In this document: piece after piece, positions 25,617 to 39,440 of the stretch
Numbering within the stretch: the first letter of the stretch is position 1
How the letters are laid out: each line of letters begins with the position of its first letter
NCBI GenBank assembly: GCA_013399855.1
Contig: VXAY01002204.1
Span: 372,001-436,000, forward strand
Reading direction: 5' to 3'
Source of the DNA: Oxyruncus cristatus
Taxonomy: Eukaryota > Chordata > Aves > Passeriformes > Cotingidae
DNA: 64,000 bases
Notes under the pieces: generated by a model
The model's input: the letters and a program-made list of their open reading frames with translations, nothing else
Told to the model about the DNA's origin: nothing
The model's database searches: none
Made by a program: the position numbers and the translations under genes

Positions 25617-27668
25617 TACAAGTTTCACTTGATTATTGAATCAGAAATCTACAATAAAAATCACGGGCCTTAATTAATCCACTTTTCTGATTATAATCTG
25701 TAAAAAAAATCAAGATAATTAAAATAATTTTTTCAGTTGCATTTTTTTGTAACATATTTGATATGTTAATGTGTTAATAAAAACAAACAAGTAGTATTCT
25801 TCTTACATAAATGTGTTTTCCAGTGTTTCGAACTCACTTGGAAGCCATCAGCTTCACACAACAGACAAAAGTTGCTGAGTAGACTTTGAAAGCAGATAAT
25901 CATCATCTATCTCAGTTTCACTCTGCTATTAGATTACAGTCAGCATGAAAAATAAAAAATGTGAGGAAAAGACATTTGACCATGAGGCCTGAATGTTCAT
26001 TGTTTTTGTACCATCTGTGGAAATTCTGGGTGTCAGTAACCTGAAAGCACTTTCGGAGCTGTATTTGATCATATTTCCTCCCTCAATATAAGATTTTTAA
26101 GTAGTTGTCTCTAACTTCATGGCTGCTTGCATAGCAATTAGTGACAAGAGATGATTGAATGGATATACAGCTATATATACAAATACTTTGTAATTCTTTT
26201 CATCTGTGAACCTTAGTCCAGGACTGAAGAGGAACCAGGAATCAGGAATGTTAGGAAAATTAGTATCTTCTTTTTGCAGACAATAAGCATTTCACAGTCA
26301 TGTTTCAAACTTCACAGAAAAGAGAAAATTCTGTTTATGGGAGGATAATTTTGCTGAAAGCGGTGTTCAGTACTAAAATGTCAAAATGCCTTTTAAGACA
26401 CAGCCACTGTTTTTCTCCACCATGAAGGGGAAAAACAGCTGATATCTTCACAGAGCATCTGTGGTCAGAGTGGAAAACAATACTGGTGGACTGAATTTAT
26501 GAACACATAGGTTGCTGCATATTCACAATTCTAGCAGTATATATGCAAGTTTTAACCTTATCCCCAAAGACAGTTCTTTGACACCCTGAAAATGTCAAAC
26601 TAAAAATACAAATTAAAAAACAAAAGACTCCAAAAGTTCAGAGAAGTCTTGAGAAAAACTCCCTGTGAGTGCCATCTGCCCTAGCACTGGGACAAAAGTG
26701 GAGTTTAGCCATCATAGTTTGCTCCCACTGCCCTGAATACTGGACACAGCTAAATCCTTGGCTGCATTCACTGCCCAAACAGGCCATGTTGGATAGAGAG
26801 GAGGAGCAGATCTGTAACTGAGCACCAGCCCACAGTCTGTGTTGAAAGAGCCTGACAGTGTATGTTAAAGAAGCCTAAGGCTTATTCTAATTTATATGGC
26901 ATACCAACTACCTTAAAGACTCAAAGATCACCTGGAGATCATTTGAGTTCATAACCCAGGCTCTCTCAGCACATGTTACAGCTAGGAGAAGTGACAGCAA
27001 TTTTTTCCCAGCAGATTTTTCCAGGATCTGTTACATAAGTCTGATACTTCCTTTGCCAAGTGTGTGAAGTAATATTTTGCTTTAAACTAGCAGAGCCGAA
27101 AAAAATTAACTGGAACACAGCTAAGAACTGCAACAAACTGATTTTTCACTTGAGGTGCCAAACATAGCAGGTGGAAAGAAGGGTAGCTAACAACTTTCAT
27201 GTCTAAAACACAGCTTGCCCAGTCTGCTGGTTGTGGCCCACCTGCTAAAATTGCTTATGGTCAGTAGAAAGTAAAAATGCATAAAGTGATGCAGAACATA
27301 GAGTTTGCTGCAGTGTGTCACTTACTGTGCTAAGTTGCCATCCCAAGGCTGGTGGCCTCAGCTCCAGGATGGAGTGCCTTTCCATGTTATCTCTCAAGAC
27401 AAAATGAACACAGACTTCCTACAGAATAGGCAGCCTATTGAGGCTGCAGGCTTACTGCACCATGTGTGCTTCATTAATTATTATTATTCATGTTTTAATT
27501 GTTATTATTTTACAGTGCCCAAGAGGAATGTAGGGGTTTTGTCATCTGTTAAAGACACAATTAGAAGAGCTAGGCTCAAAGGAGCAGCAGAGGCAGATGG
27601 TATATTGGCAGTTAAATTTATAAAACTCTTCTCTCAAGTCTCGCCAGCAAGAGAAATAGCTTTTTGCC

Positions 27669-27724
27669 TTTTTTTTTTTTNNNNNNNNNNNNNNNNNNNN
27701 NNNNTTTTTTTTTTTTTTTTTTTT
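27669..27724. repeat. Poly-T tract enclosing an assembly gap
   Basis: Twelve T, then 24 N, then twenty T. The true length of the run is unknown. Confidence 0.9.
27681..27704. other. Assembly gap, 24 N
   Basis: Twenty-four undetermined bases inside poly-T. Any open frame read across it (such as 27305-27853 plus) is an artefact of translating the gap. Confidence 0.98.
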
Positions 27725-29600
27725 GGCTGTAAGGCAAACAGTTTATTTCAAGAGGAGTTTGCTGTAGTTGAGAGGGTAGAGAGGGGCATGGTTTGGTGTC
27801 TCAAGAGTTTTGACATTCAGAAAAAAAAAAAGAAGAAACTAAAATTATTTTGACTGAGTCACAAATCATTTCTTCATATGTTCTTCCCACAGAGAAAGCT
27901 CTGCTATTTTCTAAGCCAAATAATATGTGCCATGTGTCCAGCTTCTCTCTTCTGTCTGTCACGTTTCTAGTTAACCTTGTTAACTGGGTTAGTGGAAAAA
28001 CACTGGTGTAATATAACAGAGGCAGTGACCTGCCAGATGACCTATGCAGATCAGATGAAGAATATCAATTTCAGGGTTGATTGGGGGTGTGAATAGGACC
28101 ACTAATGCTAATAAAAACTAGGGTTTTTTACAATCACACCCTCACAGCAAAGCAGTAGCCTTGTGAGGTACTGGGAGCTGATCTGAACTGCAGGTGAGAG
28201 TGCAAGTGCTCATATACCAAAAAGATAAAAAAAAGTTTACTGAAAGGGCAAATAGTAAGGCTGTCAAAGAGCTAGGATTACTTGTTTAAATGGCATTTTG
28301 GGTCAGGAAGCAGCTGGTCTTAAATAAGCAAATAATGCTTAGAAATGAGAATTGTGCTCTGTAAATATAGTGATATACAGGAGTTAAAGGATTTAAAGAC
28401 CAAAAAGATACTGTGAAGGTTTCCAGTTTTCTGCTGGTAAAACATGAAGCCTGTGAACATTTAGGTAACATCACATTGCAGTTCACACATATTATGTGAA
28501 TGCAAATTGTCCCTATAACATAAATGCCTTTTTGATATAGGATAGTTTGAATACACTTAAGCTCCTGGCAGTGGACCAAATTCTGTCAGTTTATGTGTTA
28601 GAAAGTTCTGCAACACATCTGTTTCCCAGGGTTTTTGAGGGCTCTGCTAAGCTACATACTGAGGTGTCTTTTTTCAAGGACATATGATTTAGCTCTGCTT
28701 GTATGGTCTCCTTCTCCTCCCTCTAGTGCCTGTACAGAACAGACAGTTTATCCTGCAAACCTTTACCCAAGCACTGCACCGATGGGTGGAAGTGCAGCCT
28801 CTCTCGGTCTCCTGCTGCCTGTGCACCGTGGAGCAGGGTCAGGCATGCTCATGAGAGTCTTTTCTTACTAGCCTCCAATGAGTTCCCTAGGCCTGGTGGA
28901 AACACAAGTTTCAGATATTTTGGAAGCAGGGAAATTAAGGAAAAAAATAAAAGATTTATGAGCTCTGCCATACTTTCCATCCACTTTATAGAACAAGTGA
29001 AAGTTTTCATATATTCCAAAACGTAAAAAGGAATAATTTGTTTCAGATGAATAGTTCTGTTTGTCCTTCCCAAGCAACTCATTGCTCCAGGTAATGGGAG
29101 GTATATGTGATATACCAGACAGGAGAAACTGGCAGCAGTGAAGGGATGAGTTTGTAAATCCACACAAAAAAACCCCCAACTTTATCAGTACATTACTCTG
29201 CTTTATTTCTTCAAAGGAGTCAAAAGCACAATTGGCTATGCAGAAGCATAACTAAACAGTTCAGCTTCCCAGTGAGTTTAGGTGGGAATATGATAAGAAC
29301 CCAGGTCGTTACAGAGCCATAGCTCTCATAGTCCCTTTCATAAATTCACTGTCATCATCTGAAATACATCACTGGCATACATTTTCTCCATATCATTTCT
29401 GTGCAAAAGCTCCCCCTCCATTGCTTCTCAGTTAGTTGTATCCTTGTTACAGTTTAGCTTAAATAGCTCACGCCCTGCCCTGCTGTTCATGCCTCTGCCA
29501 AGTTGCTCTCTTCCCTTTGCTGAAAGACCTTTCCTTTTTTTCAACGTCTTAAGTATAATAAAAGGAATAATTTATGCAGTGTGTTAATAATACATGATAG

Positions 29601-29684
29601 AATAAAATAAAAAAAAAAACAAACAAAAAACCCAAACAACAACAAAAAAAGAACACCTCCCTCCACCCAAAGAAAAAAAAAAAA
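29601..29684. repeat. A-rich low-complexity block
   Basis: Runs of A with scattered C and CAA units, ending in A12. It may be a decayed poly-A tail, but no retrocopy is recognisable beside it. Confidence 0.7.
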
Positions 29685-30187
29685 TCTAGCAGCATTAGTA
29701 TGCACAGTTTGGCTTATGCCAGGCACTCAGCTCCAGGAGAGCTGCCTCCCTGACTGGATGCTCTCCAGATGGTTCTGTTAGCATTACATTTTATGGGATC
29801 TCATATGTTGTAAATCTCTGGAGCCTGAGCACAGTGCAAGAACTGCTTCTAGCTCTACACTCTGAAACGTGCTCTCCCCAAGTGCACAGCTCACATTTGA
29901 CACCCTTCTGTGAAGTCAGGATGCTGTAGCTCAGTGCCAAGGCACAAAAATCTCTGTGGGCTGCCCTGGTGTGGAATGGAGGAGAGTACAGCCCAGCATC
30001 AAAAGACATATCCGTACACTATAATTTCATAATATGCCAATTTAATAGCATATCAGCTGGAGACAACAAACAGTGCACTGAAAGATTTCCCAAATTACCA
30101 TAGCTTGTAGGAAAACGTTTGACAGCTTGATTATAATAAATTATTATAGTCTAGAGCAAGTGTCAAGATTTAGAACCCTGCCCTAAG

Positions 30188-30260
30188 TAAAAAACAAAAA
30201 AGTAACATACCAACCACAAAAAAACCCCCAAAAACAAAACAACAACCAAAACAACAAACC
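30188..30260. repeat. A/C-rich low-complexity block
   Basis: Mixed A runs, CCCCC and CAA-type units over about 70 bp with very few G or T. It is similar in texture to the block at 29.6 kb. Confidence 0.7.
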
Positions 30261-33200
30261 TAAACTCACAACACTTTAGATTTTTAGCAAACATAATTTA
30301 AAGACTGTGAGATCTGTTGCACAGATAGGAATATTCCTGATTAATAGAATCAGAGCATGAATGGAATAATTTTTTTTCCATTTAAGTACAAGCTACTTTC
30401 CCTCCATTGCCAGAAAAGAGCACTAAAGAGCTAAATATATTTGCACCCTGAAAAGGATCAAGACAGATCTGCAAAAGCTCCATGGGCCTGAAGCTTTTGC
30501 CCCGGGGCACTGTAAACAAGATCTTCACTTACTGAACAGAAAATAGAGGAAAACAGAGGTTTTCTGCTTCCCAGAAGAAAGAAATCTCTGTTCATTGAAA
30601 TATGAGGAAATGCATAGTCCAGGGAGGAATAATCTGGGTACATCATATAAGATTAGTGAGGAAAGGTGTGTGTCTCCCCAGGGCTTTAATCACCATCCTG
30701 TTGGAAGGAAATCTAAAGCAGGTATTGCTGGGGGAGGCTTCTGAAGCTACTGGAGTGGAGGGAGGCTGAGAAGACATCCAGGCTTGGTCCTGATGCATGG
30801 CTTCTCTGCACAACAGACCTTTGCTTCCTGTGGAGTGAGGTAGATTTTGTAGATGTCTTCACCCTTACCGGTGTTATCAGTCACATTTCCAATACCTGCA
30901 TCTACTCTGAGAAACAAATCAACACCAGGAAAAGACCTCTATCTTGGAAGCCAAGAGATACAGACAAGCTTGTGTGCATTTTGCTGACAGCTAGCCTCCT
31001 CTAAGCTAAATTGCTTTTCAATTAATTTTGAATTTCCTTCTGGGATTTCCCTTTCATCAGACTATTTTTTATGGTCGTGGGTTTTGTTTATTAGTTTGTT
31101 TTTAAGTTCAGAGTTTCCAATGTAACACAAGAATATATAGCAGTCATACACCTAAAGCATGAAACTGGGAAATGGTATCGCATAAGTTCCTAAGCAACAT
31201 CTGTGCACCTGGGGGAAAACACTGCTGGTCCATACGGAGTCAAACTCTGTTTCTGTCTTAGCTTCTTCCATGGTGGTTTTTGGGATCAATTCCCACAGTA
31301 AAGGATTTCCAGAACAATAAATAGGAGTGGTGTTTGAGAGGGCTGGACAGAGCAACCCAGAGCAGTAAGGGGGCTAAGGACTAGCAGAGTGGATGATCAG
31401 AGCTCACATGACCAGGGTCGACACCTGGTTTGTTAGAATAGATGTGTCCATTGTAATTGTTAGCCTGCAAAACAAACCCACACAGACTTGAAATCAGGCA
31501 AAGATTTTAAGAGTTGATAATCAGTTTTACAATTGATACTAAAATGCTTACGTGACTTCAGACAAAAATAAGAGCTTCTTCAGAGATTACCTTTCTGTTA
31601 GAGTTTTTACTAAAAAAATGATTGTTTTCAGGACTCTATCTGAGATTCCTCTCATCTAATCCTAGATTTATATATTTAACCTCTTCTATATTTATATATA
31701 ATCAATGGGGAAAATACAGTCTTGTCTTACCTGAATTCTATGAAACAAAAGGCTTTTATGGTATAACATCATTAAATTATTATAGTTTAAATGAGTGTTA
31801 ATTTGAAACTAACAAATGCTTTCCATCCTTTCATAATTTGTAATATTCCTTAAGAGATATTTCTGATAATGTTACTGATCTCTGCAGAATATTTAAATGA
31901 AAAGTAACCACTAATCATTTGCAAAAAGTGCTGCACACACCAAGAGAAAATAAACCAAAAGAAAGATCTGAAAAAAACCCTGCCTGGATTAAAGATGAAT
32001 GCATTTTTTTCAATAAAATATAACTCCTTACAAAGACAGAGACTTATACTGTGCTTGCAGCTGGTTGAAAGGATCATGTACTTTCTTTAGCACTTTCATG
32101 TAAGCAAATTCTTGCACTCAGTGAATTGTATCAGTTTTGTGATGATACATCAGCAATTTCATAAGAGAATGAAATATCATTATTTTGGGGTATTTATGTA
32201 CGTATGTGTATCTGTACCTAACACACCCCAAAGCTCTTTGGTCAAATCAGCAACAGGATGTTCTTGGGAGTATCAAAGACATGAATCATGGAAAAGGTCT
32301 CTGGAGGAGGAAGGGGAGACCCTACTGGTGCCACATCTGAAGGAGATTATCTAATCTGACACCTGAGGGTTCATGTGTGAGGGAGAGGCTGAGAATATCT
32401 TGATTGGCACTTGAAACATATGAGACATCGGAGAATCCAGAGGAGAGCTACAAAAAGCTACCTGACGCAAGACTTCCTTAATTCTGGTGGGATTTATAAA
32501 GGCCACAAATTAACAGCAAGTAGGGAAATTTTGACTTGGTTAATAGCAAATAAAGACTGAACTGCTGTGAGTGTCAGCTCTGTGCCTGAGTGCTTCAATA
32601 AATGTTTGACCTCTGTAAGACTAGGGAGATGAGGATTTCCCAGGTGTGAGGTGCATTACCAATGTTGCTTTAGGAAGACAATAAGCTACCTTAGTCTTTA
32701 TTCTGTCTAATTTGCAATTAAAATGGGAATATAGCAGTGACTGATCACCTAGCGGTGCTATTTTTCACCCCTTTTCTGTCAAAATGTGCTGAGTTATCCA
32801 GGATTTACTTTTTAGACTGTTTAAATTAAACCAGTTCATTTTCCCCAACCCTGGGGATCCCTAACATATTTCACTCAAAATAGGATTAGACATTTTAAAT
32901 AGCTCTTCCAAGCAATCCGACTTGGTTCACCTGAACTGTGAAAAGGAGGATTATCAGCAAATTGGCAAGAGAGTGTGTCCAACAGCTGGGAAACAGCTGG
33001 CAACTGGTGACCCTCACAGCAGGGAGAAACAGCTGCTTGCAGAACACACCTGGTGGTGCCCCTGTTTCACTTACCCTTACATCCTAGGAAAGAGGTGTGG
33101 GGATGCGTGCACTGAAATGTTAGCTGCCTCAGAACTGGGCAGTTCCTCGTCTCCTTTGTCCGTCTTGAGAAGTGAAACTTCTTGGAGGTAATGGCAATAG

Positions 33201-34503
33201 AATCTGATGGTGTGAATTAATAAACTAAGTGTATGGCTGTCTGTTGGGTGGCATACATTCACACGTCAATTTAGATGAGGTAGCTAACTTTTAGAATACT
33301 AAGCTAGGTAAGACAACCACACTTCAGATATATTAGTTCCGTTATTTGTAACTGTATATGTGAAAATACCCATAAAAATATCATTATGGAAGATGTTTTC
33401 TCTCAAGAACTTTGACTTCCAAAAAGTCCAAAGATATCAGATAGAAAGGCAGTATTTATATTTTCTCTCAACTAATCCAGCAAAAATGAAGGAGGTAGCG
33501 GTAACCTCTTGTTATTCTATGACCTGGAAAGATAGTGGATAATTTCCTGCAGTCTTTGTAATTGGGGCATTTATTCCAAAGAGAGTCTTCATAATGATCG
33601 GAACACATTTTCTGGGTTTTTTAATCTCTATATTCTGCAATGACATTTTAAAATATAAATGAAGAAATGTACAGTGTAGCATTCCTGCATTACTGTCTAT
33701 ATTTCAATGTATGTACATACATTTTCTGTAGTTAGATCACATACTGTAATTTGTAGAATAAAGTAACAACATGTCAATATGTAGAGGGTTGTAAAAAGAC
33801 TATTAATGGCTGCATATTCACCATTGTGCTTGGTAGGGAAATAAATGTAACAAAAAAAATGTTTCAAACAATAGCAACAAAAGATGTTATTCAGTGAGTA
33901 ATTTTGTAGTTATTTTTGGATTCTCAAAAGTAATTATAAAACAGAGATGTAATTTATTGGTATTTTATAAGTAAGTAAAATGAAGGATTTTGAGAAAATA
34001 TTTTTGTAACATTGACAGCAAGAAAATTTATTCAAATTTGGGATTAAATTAAGTGTGGGGAGGGAAATAATCTTGCCTTTCTATGCAACATTATGTCCAG
34101 ATCTAATGCTCAGACTTGCAGAACATTAAAATACAAACAGTATTCAAAGGATGCTCACAACATTATTTAAATTCAAATTAGCAAAGTTTTTTTCCATTCA
34201 TAGAAGAGGAGGATGAAAGGTGACCTAACTGCTGGTGGAAGATTTTTCAAGTCTGATGGTAAAGGTATGGCAAAGTACTGTTGCTGGAATTCAAACGTAG
34301 AAAAGAGTAAACTTGGAAATGGTATGACATGTCTTAACAGCATAGGAGTAATGATGAAGCTAAACACCAAACATTGAGGAGGAAGGTGCACTTGCCATTA
34401 GGGACTTTAGAAACAGATTTCATATACTTTGAAAGGAATTTATTAAAAACAATTTTTTATGGTTTGTGTGGTTGTGTTTGAATTAGTATATCTAGGGCAG
34501 AAA

Positions 34504-34524
34504 GGGAAGGGAAGGAAGGGAGGG
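34504..34524 (+). other. Potential G-quadruplex motif
   Basis: Four GGG tracts (34504-34506, 34509-34511, 34518-34520, 34522-34524) have loops of 2, 6 and 1 bases, which meets the usual G3 N1-7 pattern. A fifth GGG follows at 34530-34532. Formation in the cell is not shown by sequence. Confidence 0.4.
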
Positions 34525-35682
34525 TTGTTGGGATAGTCCCTTTGCTTTCAAAACCTGCGAGTTTTATCCCCTCGCTTTGTGGACACTCATATAAGACTCA
34601 ACATACCAGATAATACTTTGCTTAAAGTTAGCAATTACCAATAAACCATTCTCTGAAGCTTAGCAATGATTTGTTTCTTCATCTTTAGATACAGAGAAGC
34701 CTACATATATCTATTGAAAATTTGGGGTTTTTTTTCTCCCTTTGGAGAATGAAATACTAGCTATTGTCAAAGACAATTAACATCACAGCACTATGTGTTG
34801 ACAGGTTACAGAGAATTTTAATTTTCAAATGGCTGCCTAGTGTTAAATGATTACTGATCACTGGATTTAGGGTTGTGGAGGCTTTGTTTATATCACAGGT
34901 AAAGGCCATCTGGGTATACTTCATCTATACCTCACATGTCCATTACCTGCCTCTTAGGACTGATCTCATCTCTGCCATTGATGTGAAGCTGAGTCCATTG
35001 AATAGTAAAATGACTTTGAATTTGTTTGGACATAATACAAGTTTTCTGGGTGAAACTGATTTGTGATGTTCAGTAGGTGTAACTGTAACAATTCTTAATT
35101 CTCAGGCAAACTGAAAACAGGCATAAGAAAGTAACAGTAATAGCTGGCTACCCCAAATTCTTGTTCAAGAACAAAATTTTAAAGTCTGAATCTTCTCTTG
35201 TCATTTCACGTAACAATTCCTCACCACCTGCTGTATCTTTTTATTTCTGTACTAGGCTTTTGCAGAGCTGCTGGAAAGGAGTTGTGGTAATTCCACTTCT
35301 CCATGTCTCTGGAAGATTCTGTTTCTGGAAACAAATTAATTTTAAGGGAAAAAAGATCTTACAAACATTCTATTTAAAAATTACCAGCATTGGAGGGCTT
35401 CTGCCTCTAAATATCTGGGAACTACAAGGGAGATAATACAGGACTAGATGGGTCATTAATTGGATCTGGGAAGGCAATATGTACAGACCTCTCCCACATA
35501 CCTTGATTCTCTAAAGAAAGTGATAGTAACTCAGATTCTTCAGCTGTGATTTCTGAGGTGGTTAATCTCTTCCCTGAAGAGATTTGACAAGAATTTAATG
35601 GACTGACTGAATAGATTCTTCTACATCTGTAGCATTCATCATTCCTTTTCCTCAGTGTTTTTTTCTTTTCTTCTCTTAAAAG

Positions 35683-35939
35683 AATCTGTCTGTGTTGATG
35701 TGCTGTCTGACACAGGAATAGACAGGTCTATTTTCAGGCAGCTATTAAAACATATGATGAAAGGTGTTGGAAAGGGCAGTGATGAACTGTATGAAAGAGT
35801 CAAGCCACCCCCTCGAAAAACAGTATTTATCCTTTCCTGGTACCAGAGATCAGTATTAGAGGGAGGAAAGGAGCTGCAAACTGGCAGTACAATCTACTGT
35901 ATGCAGTTACATGCGAAGGAAAAAGGTCTCTGGAGATGA
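35683..35939 (+). other. Possible exon-like open segment after a strong acceptor
   Basis: A long pyrimidine tract (about 35656-35678) ends in AAAAG and is followed by 85 open codons up to the stop at 35937-35939, with stretches such as 'SDTGIDRSIFRQLLKHMM'. The frame upstream opens only at a GTG, so it would have to be an internal or last exon. I see no good donor and no nearby AATAAA. No family is recognised. A chance frame remains the likelier reading. Confidence 0.12.
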
Positions 35940-37572
35940 GGAAACCAGCATCAGCTCCTCTACTGAACCCAGGGTCTGAGTTTATTATTGAAAGCAGCAT
36001 TCCTTCTGCACTCACTGAGGTTAAGATTTCACCATAACACTGAGGGCCATGCTGGCTGACCTGGTGCTGTTCTAGGAAGTATTATATTCTTACTGCATTT
36101 CTCTCCTGAGACAGGTAGTAAGTTCACATCCTGAAGGAGCACCTAAATCTTTTTGCTTCTAACCTTCTGTCAGAGTTACCTATGGCATGGGTGAGAATAT
36201 GAGGGCTTTAGCCTACTGAAGCACCCTGCACAGGCTCCTAGCTCTGCGTGTCTGTTTAATCCATCACAGCGAGACAAATGCATTAGCCATTGAGCACAAA
36301 ACTGCCCCTTCAAGGCTGAAATAACGAGAACTTAACCACACCATGATCATTCCTGTGTGGCCTCAGATGGATACTTAAGCACAAAGAAGGAGGTTTCCGT
36401 GCATTTTAGAGAAATTACTGCTGCAGCACTTTTAAATTTATATGCTGGATGACCTCTACGATCAATAATTTCATGTATAAATGAGACAGGGTTTACCAAT
36501 GAGCTTGTCCCTCTTGCCTGTTAAATCTGAATGTCAGTTACAAAGTACATTGGCCACAACACACAACCACATTTTTCTTAGAGGAAAAAAAAGGAGGTGG
36601 GAAAGAGAGACTTTTTTGCCCTTTTTTGTGAGGCATATAGCAGAACCTTCTGTCTGGTGAAAACAATGCATTTAAAGGACTGCAAAAAGGCTACAGCTTA
36701 AACTTTGGTTTGAGTTCCAGACCACTGGGAAGTGAAATAAATGTCCACACTCACTTACGAAGAAATGTGAAGAAATACAAGTGCTTGCTGTCAGTGACTT
36801 CAGTAATTGGCCTATTTTTGAACACTGAGGCCTACTTTGATACAGAGAGTAGTTGATAAATTATTGCTTAGTGCAGGAGTGAATTTTAACCTAGATTTGG
36901 CAACATAATAGAGAATTTATTTATTTACGTATATATTTCATTGTGCTTTCATGAAGAGGTATTCTTTAATCTGAACCATACTGAAGTCAAGATGAATTAT
37001 GCCACCATTTTAAAGGTCTGAAGTTTCAGTCTGTGCTAATTATTAGCAATGTATTTTACTAACAGTACTTTAACTAATATAATTAGCTAGCAATACGTAC
37101 TTTAGCCCCTAGAAAAAATGTATTTGCCAACCTTGATTTGCCTAGTAATTCTCAGTTCACTACATGATGCCTCCAATCTTTGTTATTAATTATCCATGAA
37201 CATTCATATGAACATATTTTTTTCATTCAACAGTATTTGAAAACTGTAAAAGTCACATAAAATTTCATTTAGCAATACGTCTCATGTGTTCTCATATTCT
37301 TTATCTATGATGCATACTACTGCTACTGTTCCCACTGAGATATCCTTAGCTAGAATTACATTGGCTCACTAGCTCCTAAAGTCCTCAGATTAAGACCAAA
37401 GGATGATCAGTATGATGTCTTTATAAAATCAAACCTTATGCCTACATATGAAGCAACCAAAAAGATTTACAGCTGTGTGATGGACTGCACCTGTAACTTG
37501 TTCCTAATCTACTCTATGCCTTTTTTTCCCTCCTTCTTTTTCATATAAATAAATGATGCAGACACTTTGGTG

Positions 37573-37586
37573 AAAAAAAAAAAAAA
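37573..37586. repeat. Poly-A, 14 bases
   Basis: Simple homopolymer with no retrocopy recognised upstream. Confidence 0.9.
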
Positions 37587-38297
37587 GTTATTTCTGGTTA
37601 TTTCCCAAGCATGTGGCCTATAACCATTTTTAATAATATAAAAAGCTTAACAATTTAATGGTTTCATTGTTCCCTGTTTGTTATAGAACTGATTCTGTGT
37701 CACCAGGAATTTGTCTCAGAATGGCCATCTGCCAGTACTTGAATAGGATAAAGTTTTTGAGCATAGATGGATTTCAATCTGTTCCATATTGAAAAATGAG
37801 AATTAATAGCAGGCTTCCATTCAAAAATCATATCATCACAAAAGTAGAATACAGATAATTATCAATATCTTTCGCACAGATACTTTTTATGCTGACATTA
37901 TTTCTCTATCAACCTAGTTAAGCATTGCAAAGTGAGTAAAACAAGACAAATACAGGCATTTTAATTTAATTGAACCCAGAGCCTGCCAAAAGGAAACAGT
38001 AAGACATACAGAAATTTTCTGAAATAATAATATCCAATTAATTGAACTGTGTATAGACATAAAAAGAGTCGGTCATAAAAATTACGCAGGTGATGTGGGT
38101 TAGAAGGCAACATTTACTTTTTTCTGGTAACTGATTATCACTGCTCTCCCCACTTCCTGACTAACTTGATAATACCTCGTGATGGGAATCTTAATAAATC
38201 TTTGCACTCAAGGACAGAAAAACTATTCTGGAAGAGCTAGCGTATTGTATGGTCCAAATATTTCCATAACAGAAATCAAAAAGACAAATTACTGGGG

Positions 38298-38342
38298 AAA
38301 AAAACACAAATACAAACCAACAAAAAAAAAACCACCAAAAAA
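38298..38342. repeat. A/C-rich low-complexity block
   Basis: A runs mixed with CAA and ACC units over about 45 bp. Confidence 0.7.
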
Positions 38343-38619
38343 CTTAGCTCCAAAAAGAAACAATCCACTGCAATGTTTTAAAGACATCATTGGGACATAA
38401 ACACATATATCTGTAACCTTATAAACAATGAAACCAATTAAATTGTCAAAGTTAAATGAGAAAAATGAGTTAATTGGATTCTCTTCAACAGTTCTGAGCT
38501 CCCACAGTTGGCTTTATGAACCTCAGGCAGGGGAGAGAGCAAAGAAGTACTAAGCAACTCTCATTAACTATTTAAACAGGAGCTGATGTGAGAGTGCTGT
38601 TCATTGCACAGAATTACAC

Positions 38620-39440
38620 AATTCACCCGTCTGTCTTCCCCTTTGTGCCCCTATTTCCTTACCTGCCTTACAAAGTGGAGCAGTGATCCCTGTGAGGAGG
38701 AGCTCCCATCTGCAGTGCCAAGAGCAGTGAAACCTTGATCTGTAACTGTTCCTGTAGGAGAAATAATAGATCAGGGTGATGGCCCTTGGCTCTCTATGCT
38801 GCAGACTAACTGATTTATACCTGCTGCAGCTTTCCTTTCACTGTGAGCAGTGCCCAAGTTGAAAAGGCATGCCGTGCAGGGTCTGGAGACAACAAGACAG
38901 TAAGGATGGGCTGCTTCTCACTGCAGTAAGAAGGTCTTAGTGGCCCTCATCAGCTTCACTAGGGGCCTCCTCATTCCCCTGCCTGTGACCCGGGAGTCCT
39001 ATTGCAGTTCAGGCTGGGCTCCCATTCCCCTCTGGGGCAGTGCTGCTGCTGTCTCCAGACCAGTGTCTGTCTTCTGCTGTGCCTGACTTGTTGCGTGGAC
39101 TTCTGGGATGGAATTTGGACCTGACTTGCCACTATGAATTTGTCTAAATATCACTAGACTGCTGCTACAACCTGCTATTGTCAGCAGCCCTGCCCTGCTT
39201 GCCATGTTCAGGTGTCACAGGGCTGAGCCTTTCTTGGGGAGAGCTCTAACCTGCTGCTGGTTGGGTCACTGTGACTCCTGGCTCATCCTCCTCATGGAAC
39301 AGCCCTGCTCCTGGAGTCCCTCAGGGACTCAGAGCACATGGAATGTGGCTGTCCTACAGCTGATGGGGCTCTTCTTAGTCACCCAGTACCTCATTATCAT
39401 CGAATATCAGAAAAGGGTCCTTTGCATACCAGCCTACTGA
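38620..39440. other. GC-richer block of unknown origin
   Basis: The base composition changes visibly from the AT-rich surroundings, with many CTG/CAG-type words ('gggcagtgctgctgctgtc', 'cctgctgctggttgggtc'). Overlapping frames of 68 (minus) and 78 (plus) codons are open here, as GC-rich DNA allows. It could be an old, unrecognised repeat, an LTR remnant or a non-coding exon. I found no clear ends or duplication. Confidence 0.3.

Larger units (their letters stand above)
21694..27668. other. Non-genic tract containing one long unexplained open frame
   Basis: This tract is mostly AT-rich, with a modestly GC-richer patch near 24220-24490. Homopolymers include T12 at 22985-22996. Apart from the 23.1-23.7 kb frame and a 16-bp duplication at 25.6 kb, I see nothing supportable. 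Confidence 0.5.

Noticed and set aside
27305..27853. 182-codon open frame on the plus strand
   Set aside because: It is open only because 24 N and the surrounding poly-T are translated as unknown and Phe residues. It is not evidence of a gene.
32220..32640. Possible LTR with two AATAAA motifs and a CR1-like phrase
   Set aside because: I could not find paired TG...CA ends with a target duplication, and the resemblance to CR1 is too weak to claim.
32922..33191. 89-codon frame (plus) in a GC-richer patch ending near a possible donor
   Set aside because: It has no acceptor, no recognised family and only a weak donor. Composition alone explains the open frame.
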